DNA of 36,420 nt from Bradyrhizobium centrolobii (GTDB lineage Bacteria; Pseudomonadota; Alphaproteobacteria; Rhizobiales; Xanthobacteraceae), in NCBI RefSeq assembly GCF_001641635.1, contig NZ_LUUB01000065.1, positions 1-36,420 on the forward strand. Reading direction: 5' to 3'. Shown piece by piece: positions 8,576-15,944 of this stretch. The stretch's first letter is position 1; each line of letters opens with the position of its first letter. Under the pieces are notes generated by a model. That model saw only the letters and a list, made by a program, of their open reading frames with translations, did not search any database and was not told where the DNA came from. Made by a program: the position numbers and the translations under genes.

Positions 8576-8605
8576 GTCACACGACATCTCAACTGGAGTG
8601 ATGAC

Positions 8606-8923
8606 ATGAAGTATCTCTTTGTCGCGATGGCTGTCGGTGCTGCGGCGCTTGCCGGCGGATCCGCGGCCTACGCGGCCAACAACGGAAAGGCCACGCAGAA
8701 CGCGCAAGGCAGCCAATCGACCGACATCAGCGCGCAGCACCGGCATCACTGGCGCGGCCACCGCCTCCATCACCACTGGGGTCATCACGGCCATTATCGT
8801 CCCTACTACCGAAGCTACGGCTATTATCCGCGGCACGGCTATTATGGCGGCCGACCCTACGGCTATTACGGCGGCGGTCCCGGCGTGACGTTCAGCTTCG
8901 GCACCGGCGGCTATGGCTGGTAG
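8606..8923 (+). CDS. Small exported His/Tyr/Gly-rich protein
   Basis: A 105-residue protein with a clear Sec signal peptide (MKYLFVAMAVGAAALAGGSAAYA). It has a polar linker, then a His-rich block (HRHHWRGHRLHHHWGHHGHY) and a Tyr/Gly/Pro-rich tail with repeated YGYY, GYYGG and RPY units. CTGGAG lies about 10 bases before the ATG. The low-complexity tail could bind metal or associate with the envelope, but neither is shown. A possible EcfG promoter precedes it and an intrinsic terminator follows six bases after the stop, so it is probably a single-gene transcript. Such small stress-linked exported proteins are frequent in Bradyrhizobium. No named family is recognised. Confidence 0.78.
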   Translation: MKYLFVAMAVGAAALAGGSAAYAANNGKATQNAQGSQSTDISAQHRHHWRGHRLHHHWGHHGHYRPYYRSYGYYPRHGYYGGRPYGYYGGGPGVTFSFGTGGYGW

Positions 8924-8928
8924 ACGAA

Positions 8929-8955
8929 AGGCCCGCGACAATGCGGGCCTTTTTT
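8929..8955 (+). terminator. Rho-independent terminator
   Basis: A perfect 8-bp stem (aggcccgc at 8929-8936, gcgggcct at 8943-8950) with a 6-base loop is followed by a T run ending at 8955. It starts six bases after the stop of the small exported protein. This is the clearest intrinsic terminator in the window. Confidence 0.88.
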
Positions 8956-8970
8956 CCTGGCTGTTGCCGA

Positions 8971-9059
8971 TCGTCATGGCCGGGCTCGTCCCGGCCATCC
9001 ACGTTCTTCTCGCGCGAGAGCCAAGACGTGGATGCCCGGGACAAGCCCGGGCATGACGA
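8971..9059. repeat. Long palindromic repeat (tcgtcatggccggg type)
   Basis: The left arm tcgtcatggccgggctcgtc...catccacgt and the right arm acgtggatgcc...gggcatgacga are inverted, about 33 bases each, around a short centre containing tctcgcgcgaga. Within each arm there is a smaller hairpin (gccggg...cccggc and gcccggg...cccgggc). This is a typical dispersed intergenic element of Bradyrhizobium-like genomes. It lies between a terminator and the end of the amine oxidase gene. Confidence 0.75.
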
Positions 9060-9137
9060 ATTTGCGGAAATGATTACCCGCCAAGGGAACGCTGACCCGC
9101 GGCTATCCACATCTGAGACTACCCGTCACCGCGTGGA

Positions 9138-10409
9138 CTATCCGCGCAGGATCATCTGCGCCGTCTCAAGCCCGCTTGCCAGCGCCGCCTCGACCGTTCC
9201 CATGTCGCGGCCGCGATAGAGGGCTTCGCCGGAGAAGAGGACCGCGCCATCCGCGCGCGACAGGATCGTTTGCGCATCGCGCGTCTGCGGCGTCGCCCAG
9301 GAATAGGCGCCGCGCGCGAAGGGATCATGCGCCCAGTTGCTCGCAAAGCCCGCAACAAGGCCACTTTCGATGTCCTTGCGTGACAGGGCGAAGATGGCGG
9401 CGAGTGAATCGAGCCCGGCATCGATCAGCCCCTGCGGATCGAGGCTCGACAGCTCCGCCGTTCTCGGACCGCCGAACCAGCCGCTGAGCACGGAATGCTC
9501 GGTAGGGCGTTGTGTCCACCACACCGGGATGGTCTGGTCCGACAGCAGGAAGGTGAGATCGCTGAGATCCTCTTGCCTGTCGCGCCACCATGGCCGCTCG
9601 AAGCGCAGAAGGATCTTGATGACGTTGCCGAAACCGATCTCGGCTGCGGCGGCAGCCTTGTCGCGCGCAGCTTGCGGAAGCGCGATTCCCTGCAAGAGCG
9701 GAAGCGGCACCGTGAGGATCACTCTGCCGCAGGCATGCCCCTCGCCATTGGCGCAGCGGACGCTCACCGTGCCGCCGGTCTCCTCGACCGCCGCGACAAC
9801 GGAGTCGAAGCGGATAGCGACGCCATGCTTGCGGCACTCCGCCGCGAGATGGTCGACGAGGCCGCCATAGCCGCCGACGATGCGCGCCTGCGTAGCGTGT
9901 CCGCCATTCATCCATTCCTCGCGCAACGCCAGCGTTGAGGCGCGCTCGGGGTCGGCCGCGTCGTAGCCCTCGATCATCCGCGCGACGGAGTGCCGCAGCC
10001 GCTCGTATTCGTCTCCCGCAAAATGGCGGCGCAGGAAGTCCGCGACGGTCATATCGTCCTTCAGCTCGCGCAGCACCGCATGAAGCTCCGCCTCATGCCG
10101 ATCATAGCGGTCCTCGCGCGAGAGCGTTTGGCCGTCAAAAGTCCACTGCGTGCCTTCGATCTCCTGCAGTGACAGCCCGGCCTCGCGGACGAGGCCGCGC
10201 GTGACCGGCGCATCGCCATGGACGAATTCCGCGCCGCCATCCGCACGGTATCCGAATTGCGACGCGGGCAGCGGATGGATGCGCCCGCCGCAGCGGTCGC
10301 GCGCCTCCAGGATCGTCACCCTTCTCCCCGCGCGCGCGAGCTCGCGCGCCGCCATCAGGCCGGCCGCGCCGGCGCCGACGATGACAATGTGCTCTGACTT
10401 GTCCGACAT
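9138..10409 (-). CDS. FAD-dependent amine oxidase
   Basis: A 423-residue flavoprotein of the monoamine/polyamine oxidase family, which oxidises a C-N bond and passes electrons from FAD to oxygen or another acceptor. The N-terminal Rossmann fold is unmistakable: HIVIVGAGAAGLMAARELA with EARDRCGGRI about 20 residues later (residues 8-45). The C-terminal FAD-contacting motif is also present (VLFSGEALYRGRDMGTVEAALASG). No signal peptide is seen, so it is probably cytosolic. It is the second gene of a leftward run, starting 13 bases after the RibD-like gene's stop. The start ATG has no strong ribosome site, consistent with translational coupling. Length is typical of bacterial members and the substrate is unknown. 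Confidence 0.93.
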   Translation of the reverse strand: MSDKSEHIVIVGAGAAGLMAARELARAGRRVTILEARDRCGGRIHPLPASQFGYRADGGAEFVHGDAPVTRGLVREAGLSLQEIEGTQWTFDGQTLSREDRYDRHEAELHAVLRELKDDMTVADFLRRHFAGDEYERLRHSVARMIEGYDAADPERASTLALREEWMNGGHATQARIVGGYGGLVDHLAAECRKHGVAIRFDSVVAAVEETGGTVSVRCANGEGHACGRVILTVPLPLLQGIALPQAARDKAAAAAEIGFGNVIKILLRFERPWWRDRQEDLSDLTFLLSDQTIPVWWTQRPTEHSVLSGWFGGPRTAELSSLDPQGLIDAGLDSLAAIFALSRKDIESGLVAGFASNWAHDPFARGAYSWATPQTRDAQTILSRADGAVLFSGEALYRGRDMGTVEAALASGLETAQMILRG

Positions 10410-10422
10410 GCTGGAGCTTTAC

Positions 10423-11130
10423 TTAGCCCGCTCTTTGCGGATCGTTCTGAAGCAGATAGCGCAGCAGCAGGACGCCACCACCGAGTGGCCGCGTGCTCTC
10501 CAGTGTCATCGCGGTGACGGGCGCGCGCTGCTGGCTCTCGGCGTCCGTCGAGTCGAACACGATCGGCGCGCCCCTGGCGCCATCCACCGCCGGGCACAGG
10601 ATCAGGTTGAGCTCGTCGACGAGGCCGGCGCGCAGGAACGCGCCATTGGCGGCGCCGCCGCCCTCCAGCAGCAGGCGTTTGACGCCGAGCTCGCGATTGA
10701 GAATCTCGAGCGTCAGCGCCAAGTCGATCTCGGATTTGCCCGCGAAGATGTAGGACACGCCCTCGCCGCGGAGGCCCGCGAGATGCGCGTCCGACACGCT
10801 CTCGGTCAGCACCACGACGATCGGATCGCCGCCGATGTCCGAGCGGCCCCAGCCGATCTTGCCGTGGGCATCGAGCACGACGCCGTAGGCTTTCGCATCG
10901 CGCCGCGCGAACCAGTTTTCGCGCGGGAACGTCGCGTTCGTCGTCGCAGGATACGGCTTGCCCTTGGCGAACTCCGAGCCGGTGACGCGGCCGATCAGCC
11001 AGGCATCGCCGCCGAGCTCATCATGGATCCGCTCGAACCAGTCCGCACCCGCTCCTTTCGGACGCCAGCGGCTGTGATGCGTGCGGCCATCGACGCTCGA
11101 GGCCATCAGGCAGATGACGTGCGGTTTCAT
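10423..11130 (-). CDS. RibD C-terminal / DHFR-like reductase
   Basis: A 235-residue NADPH-dependent reductase domain of the RibD-C type, stand-alone and without a deaminase domain. Visible signatures are the opening HVICLMASSVDGRTHHSRW (family 'SxDGxxx' start), the DAWLIGRVTGSEF helix, and the late LLLEGGGAANGAFLRAGLVDEL motif, which contains the conserved GGG turn. GGAG precedes the ATG by 6 bases. The same leftward run contains the FABP-like gene 19 bases upstream and the amine oxidase 13 bases downstream. Stand-alone members reduce various substrates and need not take part in riboflavin synthesis, so no gene name is given. Confidence 0.9.
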   Translation of the reverse strand: MKPHVICLMASSVDGRTHHSRWRPKGAGADWFERIHDELGGDAWLIGRVTGSEFAKGKPYPATTNATFPRENWFARRDAKAYGVVLDAHGKIGWGRSDIGGDPIVVVLTESVSDAHLAGLRGEGVSYIFAGKSEIDLALTLEILNRELGVKRLLLEGGGAANGAFLRAGLVDELNLILCPAVDGARGAPIVFDSTDAESQQRAPVTAMTLESTRPLGGGVLLLRYLLQNDPQRAG

Positions 11131-11149
11131 GCAATTCTCCGGAGTGCGC

Positions 11150-11812
11150 TCAAGCCGCCGTTCCGCCGCCCTTGGCGCGATCGTTCACGATCACTGCGAG
11201 CGGATTGAGCTTTGGCGGCGCGACCAGCTTGAGCGTGTTGGTGTCGTGATGATTGAACGGCGCGCCTCTTACAAATGACTTGGTCTGGATGAGATAAGTC
11301 CAGCTGCCATCATCGTTGAAGGTGATGTCGCAGCGGTAACTGTCGGTGCGGAACGCTTGTTCCAAAAAGTCGGTCGAGCAGATCCCATAAGCCGTGTCGC
11401 CGCGCTTGGCCATGACGGAGATATTCCTGTCATCCGGCCTGGCCTTGCCCGATGCAAGCAGCACCTGGCCGCGCGGTATAGCCAGCGTCTGCATGATCAG
11501 CCCGGTCGCCGGCTCCCAGAGCCAGTAGCCGACCTGGTCGTGGAAGGTGATGTCCTCCTCGGGCGTGTTGATGTGGATGTGATAGCGCAGCCCATAGAAG
11601 AGCTGCGGCCCGTTGGCCTGCGGATCGATCGGATCCATCCGGATATGCTCGATGAACACCCGCCGCTCCGGCCCCTCGGCCTTCGGATTGATGTCGATCC
11701 CCTTGTCCGCCTGCCACACACCGGCGAGACGGCGGAGCGGGCCGAGATTGGCGAGGCCGTCGGGAGAGACGTCGTCGGGCTCGGTGAAGATATCGGCGGG
11801 AATGGGGAGCAT
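11150..11812 (-). CDS. FABP/nitrobindin-like beta-barrel protein
   Basis: A 220-residue protein of the family annotated as FABP-like or heme-binding-like beta-barrel. The start at 11812 gives the familiar opening IPADIFTEPDDVSPDGLANLGPLRRLAGVW (residues 3-32). NGPQLFYGLRYHIHINTPEE, TFHDQVGYWLWEPATGLIMQTLAIPRGQ and GICSTDFLEQAFRTDSY follow, all blocks characteristic of the family. The frame stays open upstream to 11905 but that extension looks non-coding. In related nitrobindins a distal histidine ligates heme; whether this one binds heme cannot be settled from sequence. It is first in the leftward run with the RibD-like and amine oxidase genes. Confidence 0.85.
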   Translation of the reverse strand: MLPIPADIFTEPDDVSPDGLANLGPLRRLAGVWQADKGIDINPKAEGPERRVFIEHIRMDPIDPQANGPQLFYGLRYHIHINTPEEDITFHDQVGYWLWEPATGLIMQTLAIPRGQVLLASGKARPDDRNISVMAKRGDTAYGICSTDFLEQAFRTDSYRCDITFNDDGSWTYLIQTKSFVRGAPFNHHDTNTLKLVAPPKLNPLAVIVNDRAKGGGTAA

Positions 11813-12330
11813 GGGGGCCTCGCGGGGTGTGGGAGCAGCAATAGCACGAGGGCTGGCGCGTGGCTCAAGTGCGTGTTTCACAAACGCGAGTGGGCGTCGG
11901 CGCAACGGCCCGGGGCATTATGGTCAGTGATGCCCCTCTTCGGGCTCGCCGAACCATCGCAACGCGGCCTGAGCGGCTTGCTCGTGGTCAGGAGCGGCGT
12001 CGGCGGTGCGTGCAACACGCCATCGGGGCGCACGATGGCGGTAAGGCTTGCGAACCAGCGCGCCTGTATTTGAGACAGCGACCACCGCATTCCCGTCGGG
12101 ACAGGTGAGGACGCTAAGGACAACCCACCAGAGGGGGAAAAATTTCGACGTAGGCGAGTAGTAGCGAAGCGACATGCGGGGATTGGCACCACCCCAACCC
12201 GGATGTCGCTTCGCTATCCGGCTACGCCGCTGTCTTTGCGAAAGAAAGCTGATATGTCTTTCTCATTGGTCTGATGGAGGATCACTATGTGGGGGGCGCG
12301 GTGTCAACCAACGTCGTCGTCAAGTGTCTG
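11813..12330. other. Gene-poor gap with one palindromic repeat
   Basis: About 500 bases separate the FABP-like gene from the ankyrin gene. The open frames inside are short and show no family features. A palindromic repeat lies at 12161-12225. The end of the gap (12274-12330) is in frame with the ankyrin gene and could hold an alternative start. Confidence 0.5.
12161..12225. repeat. Palindromic repeat (agcgaagcgacat type)
   Basis: The arms agcgaagcgacat (about 12163-12175) and atgtcgcttcgct (about 12203-12215) are exact reverse complements, with gtag/ctac ends. The same core (agcgaagcgacatgcgggg) recurs at 13014-13036. Confidence 0.7.
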
Positions 12331-12888
12331 ATGGTCCGCATTCCCCGGGTGTTATTGCCGTGGTGCATAGCATTTGCGCTCGGCTCGGCGACTGTAGCCG
12401 TGGCTGGCCCTGCGGAGGACCTGTTTGCTGCGGCGACTAGCGGCGATACGGCGGCGGTGCAAGCACTCCTCGCCAAAGGAACCGAGGTCAATGTCAAGGT
12501 GAGCAATAACGCGACCGCGCTGATGGCGGCCTCTCAAAACGGCCACCTCAATGTGGTGCAGGCACTGCTCGCCAAGGGAGCCGATGTCAATGCCGAGACA
12601 AGCAACGGCTTCACCGCGCTGATCTACAGCTCCGTCAAAGGCCATCTCGACGTGGTACAGGCGCTGCTCGCCAAGGGGGCCGATGTCAATGCCAAGTCAA
12701 GTGATGGCCTGACCGCGCTGATCGGGGCGTCACACTACGGTTACCCAGATGTGGTGCGGGCGCTGCTCGCCAAGGGAGCTGATGTCAATGCCGTGGGCAA
12801 CCACGGCCAGACGACCGCGTTACATGAGGCGATATTGGAAGGACACTCCGATGTCGCAGGCTTATTGATCCAGGCAGGCGCGAAATAA
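12331..12888 (+). CDS. Exported ankyrin-repeat protein
   Basis: A 185-residue protein with a Sec signal peptide (MVRIPRVLLPWCIAFALGSATVAVA) followed by about five 33-residue ankyrin repeats. The repeats are nearly identical to one another: each ends in VVQALLAKGADVNA and begins with a TALMAAS/TALIYSS/TALIGAS/TALHEAI helix. This suggests recent internal expansion and a periplasmic or secreted protein-binding role. The start is uncertain. 12331 gives the most normal signal peptide, while a GTG at 12301 and an ATG at 12274 are in frame, with GGAGG-like bases at about 12277-12281. It stands alone, flanked by copies of the same palindromic repeat. Partner and function are unknown. Confidence 0.85.
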   Translation: MVRIPRVLLPWCIAFALGSATVAVAGPAEDLFAAATSGDTAAVQALLAKGTEVNVKVSNNATALMAASQNGHLNVVQALLAKGADVNAETSNGFTALIYSSVKGHLDVVQALLAKGADVNAKSSDGLTALIGASHYGYPDVVRALLAKGADVNAVGNHGQTTALHEAILEGHSDVAGLLIQAGAK

Positions 12889-13005
12889 GCAGACAACGCC
12901 AGGACCTAGATGGGGTAACGGGCTCCTTGGGCCGTCCAACCAAGCAGCGCGCGCTACGGCGCTTTTGATGGCGCGCGTCGCGCGGCTTGATTGGAAGGCA
13001 AGCAA

Positions 13006-13049
13006 GTAGCCCGCATGAGCGAAGCGACATGCGGGGTGCCATCACCCCC
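13006..13049. repeat. Half copy of the palindromic repeat (left arm)
   Basis: gtagcccgcatgagcgaagc continuing to gcggggtgcc is one arm of the dispersed palindrome. Its natural complement is not adjacent. The closest match on the opposite strand lies at 14151-14180, on the far side of the nuclease-like pseudogene. Confidence 0.55.
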
Positions 13050-13141
13050 TGAGGTGATGTTGGCGGTCGATGCGCTCGTTGAGTAAGGTTGGAAACCGAA
13101 CCGTGTTTTATCGAGAAATGCTGAATCAAAGAAGGTGAACT

Positions 13142-14132
13142 GTGCAGGAGCCACTTCAACTGCTGACTGATCTGGGTCAGATCCGCGAAGCCTTTTCCAT
13201 CTGGCGCAAGGCGATGGAGCAGCACGGGTACAGGCTCGCTAGCGTTTGGTGGCTACCTGAATCGAAGATGTACTTTCGCAGCAAGGGAAACGATTTCAAA
13301 CTCGGCTTAGACTCTACTGGTGAGAACTGGACTGTTGAGTTGAATGAGCCAGAGCAAGGAACGGAAAATCCACTATCGGGCATCGCACGAAATTCAATCG
13401 GGCAACGTTATTTGCTCAGACAAGGTGTCTTGCACAAAAATGCGCAATCTCTCCGCATAGAGAGCAACGAGTTTGAAGAACGAACCGGCCTTAAACCCGC
13501 TGACGTAACGATAGACGGCAAGCCAGCAAAACGCTCGTGGTTCATCGTGACGGCGCTTGACCTCCCGACAGCGGAAATCTGTCAGAACACGGCAGCGTTC
13601 GTGGAGGGGTGCGGTCTCGCTAGGAACCCAGATGCTGCCGCGGTGGCGAAGCAGGACGATGAACGCCTCGCCCAACTCTTCGGCAAGCCGGAGCAAGGTG
13701 GTCGAATCACCGGACACCCGACCATCAATCACAACCAGCGGCATCGCATTCAGGGCGAGGTTTGGCAAAAGCTGCAGGCGCTTCTCGCGGCCGATGGTCG
13801 CCGTCTCGATAAGCCCAGGCACGCCCGTGGCTATGAGGTTGATGGTGAAATCGAAACTCCAACCGAGAGGCTGCTCCTTGAAATTAAGACCGATACGACA
13901 GCATCGGATATCTACGCCGGCATAGGTCAGCTAATCGTTTTATCAGAAGCTATTACCGCGGCTTTCCGGCCACCGTCGGGTCCTTCTTCCGGGCTCGCCA
14001 TCAGGCGCCCTTATTGAAGCGATCCACGAGTGCGAGGTTGAGCTACATAGCTACGATCTAAAAATAGACGGCGAGGAGGTGCATATCCGCTTCTCCGAGC
14101 AGTTTCTTCGGCTATGCAATTTGGGCTCATAG
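13142..14132 (+). pseudogene. Frameshifted nuclease-like hypothetical gene
   Basis: A GTG-initiated gene read in frame to T-run 13938-13941 and then in the +2 frame to TAG at 14130-14132. Removing one T restores ...AGIGQLIVYQKLLPRLSGHRRV, about 329 residues in all. Unrepaired, the frame continues 26 unrelated codons and stops at 14017. The C-terminal part shows a D (GYEVDGEI), then LLLEIKT (an E-x-K) and GQLIVYQKLL (a Q-x3-Y-like helix), which is the residue order of PD-(D/E)XK nucleases; this assignment is inference. Base composition is visibly lower in GC than its neighbours. It sits between two separated arms of a dispersed repeat. The N-terminal half (about 190 residues) is not recognised. 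Confidence 0.6.
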
Positions 14133-14150
14133 CGCGCACCAACCCAAAAA

Positions 14151-14180
14151 CCCAGATGTCGCCTCGATCATCCGGGCTGC
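14151..14180. repeat. Half copy of the palindromic repeat (right arm)
   Basis: cccagatgtcgcctcgatca continuing to tccgggctgc is the approximate reverse complement of 13006-13035, with roughly 24 of 30 positions agreeing by eye. Together they look like the two ends of one palindromic element pushed apart by the 1.1-kb nuclease-like segment. Confidence 0.45.
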
Positions 14181-14219
14181 ACCCAAGGCGGGCCTCGTCA
14201 ATTCCGGACGCGACCTTTG

Positions 14220-14702
14220 CTACTTCAGCGCCAGGCTGCTGCAATACCAGGAGGTTTCGCCGCTCCTCCAGCCGGTGATCCGTCCGGCCTCCTTGCACTC
14301 GTCATAGGTCTTGTAGTTGCCGACGTTTCGGCACATCGGCGAATACGAGCCACCGGAAATAGAGCATCCGTGCCAGGGCGCGTTGCCTGTCCTGAAGCTT
14401 GACTGGCATCCACCGGCGCAACTGCTCGAGATGCTCGCGATGTGCGCGAGCTTCGCGGCATCCGACGTCGGCGCCGCCGATGGCGCGGGAGCGGCCGGCG
14501 TTGTCGGATGGGACGTGGCGCTGGGGCGACCGCATGATGTACCGGCTTTGCTGGCCTCGCCGCCTGCTTCGGCGCGTCGACCACGACGCCGGGGAGAGCA
14601 GTGGCGGCGTCGGTTTGCGACAACGCCGGGCCGCTTGACCCGCACAGCAATGCAATCGATTGCGACCGCCGAGCTTCCAAGGAAGAGTGACGAAAACCTC
14701 AT
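14220..14702 (-). pseudogene. Secreted Cys-rich protein with out-of-frame middle
   Basis: A continuous 160-residue frame starts at ATG 14702, but its middle reads as nonsense. It opens as a signal peptide (MRFSSLFLGSSAVAI). The natural continuation (ALLCGSSGPALSQTDAATA, then LPGVVVDAPKQ) is in another frame over about 14530-14655. The original frame then resumes with SATSHPTTPAAPAPSAAPTS and a Cys-rich end (SSCAGGCQSSF, PWHGCSISGGSYSPMC, YDECKEAGR). The simplest reading is a 4-base insertion at about 14655 plus a 1-base deletion in the G run at about 14523-14526, net +3. The protein could still be made with about 43 altered residues and a damaged signal peptide. No family name is recognised. 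Confidence 0.5.
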
Positions 14703-14880
14703 GGCCGTGTCCTCCCAATGCTGGACAATCAATTCCATCCCGGAACGCGAAGCTATCATGTTCCCATGAAAGTAGAACCACATCCGAGTTGCAACCAGAC
14801 ATTGGCTGCCATTCGGCGCGACGTCGGATTCAGGCTGTCTCCGCCTCACGCGATGTTCTGGAAAAGGCCATCAGGCTGGA

Positions 14881-14973
14881 TGGTGCCCAGGGAGGGAATC
14901 ATACGCAACCACCGACACGACGAACCGCTGTTCGTCCTCAGCATGGTGGCGTGAGCGCTTTGCACAGTGGCGG
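14881..14973 (+). repeat. tRNA-Phe-ended repeat, copy 1 (short)
   Basis: Begins tggtgcccagggagggaatc and continues about 93 bases, closely matching the left parts of 25834-26073 and 34024-34262. The first 12 bases are identical to the reverse complement of the 3' end of tRNA-Phe at 20060. A 7-bp hairpin (gacgaac...gttcgtc) follows. This copy ends where the adenylate cyclase-like fragment begins on the opposite strand. Confidence 0.7.
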
Positions 14974-15084
14974 CCCGCCTGTTGCCGACCGCTTAGCGCA
15001 ATTCGAATCCGAAAATGCCGAGCTACGCGCCGTGCCCCGAACGGGAGAATCCCAATGAATACTCAGCGCCCTACTTTTCCCGCC

Positions 15085-15290
15085 TTGATCCGCGCCGAGT
15101 TGGGCGACCTTGTCGATGAAACTAGCGGCTGCCGTGCGCGTAATCAGCGAGACGCGCTCGAAACTGAGATAAACCAGCGTCAGGCCGACGAAAAGCACGA
15201 CGGCGATGAACACCGTGATGATCGAGGTTCGAAAGCCGATGCTGAGGGGAAGCCGGCTCGCGAAACGGGGGTCGTCCGAGATTGTGTCGT
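15085..15290 (-). pseudogene. N-terminal fragment of adenylate cyclase-like gene
   Basis: About 68 residues are readable on the minus strand: SDDTISDDPRFASRLPLSIG, then FRTSIITVFIAVVLFVGLTL with a following VYLSFERVSLITRTAAASFI, ending near DKVAQLGAD. The short soluble N-terminus, one strong transmembrane helix and start of an extracytoplasmic region resemble the beginning of rhizobial membrane-bound class III adenylate/guanylate cyclases. The cyclase domain is absent. After about 15085 the sequence becomes unrelated and runs into repeat copy 1. No proper start codon is seen; the frame opens just after the stop of the MetA-like gene, so it was once the next gene in that operon. The family assignment rests on a short segment. 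Confidence 0.45.
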
Positions 15291-15298
15291 CGCTGTCC

Positions 15299-15841
15299 CT
15301 AGTATTTCCGCACGATCGGTTTTGCTGAGGCTGGTTCGGGCGGCGCGGGCGATACCGCGAACGTCACCCAGGCCGTCCATCCTTGGGGCCGGTTCTCGAC
15401 ATCAAGATCCCTGTAACCCTTCAAATTGAGATACCCCTGATAGCCCTCGGCGACCGGAAAGATGAAACCGACCTGCGGACCGATACCGATTGTGCGTCCT
15501 CTAAAACCGCCTAGCTTCGCGCCGGCGCCAGTGTCGTCTGTAAGCTGCTGATAGAAATAGCCGGCAAGCCCTATCTGGACATTCTTGCTGAGGAATTGCG
15601 ACGCTCCCCAGTCCAGGTGAAAGTCGATGCCGTTCTGGTACTGGAGAAAGGGATTGATGAGGCTGTAGGTGAGGCCGCCGACAACCGAGAACTCATGTCC
15701 CGTCTTCGGATCGAAATAGGTGTAGCGGGCACCGGCATCGTATGCGACGTAGCCGAAACTGAGATTGGCAAGACGATTTGGATCGTAGGTGCCGCTCGGG
15801 ATGTAACCGCAGATCAGGATGATCCGGCTCGCGACCGTCAC
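15299..15841 (-). pseudogene. N-terminally truncated MetA/SphA-like outer-membrane protein
   Basis: A 180-residue fragment matching the C-terminal part of 'phenol-degradation MetA' type outer-membrane transporters. It contains PSGTYDPNRLANLSFGYVAY, TGHEFSVVGGLTYSLINP, YQNGIDFHLDWGASQFLSKN, VQIGLAGYFYQQLTDDTGAG and GPQVGFIFPVAEGYQGYLNL, and ends in amphipathic beta-strands. Full-length members run to roughly 300 residues with a signal peptide. Here both the signal peptide and about the first third are missing, and the only in-frame start is an internal GTG at 15841. It lies 103 bases downstream of the sulfatase on the same strand, where an intact barrel would import a hydrophobic or sulfated substrate. 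It is probably non-functional. Confidence 0.65.
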
Positions 15842-15944
15842 CGCGTCCGCGTAAGGGTACCCCGCGTGCTTTCGCGCCCCCGCTCGCCGGCGGGCAAGGA
15901 CTTCACCGCAATCGCAACGCCGGGTACCTCCTCCCTCATTGCGG

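Noticed and set aside
11924..12175. A small minus-strand ORF beginning MSLRYYSPTSKFFPLWWVVL
   Set aside because: It runs out of a palindromic repeat, has no ribosome site and shows no family. It could be a relic but nothing supports that.
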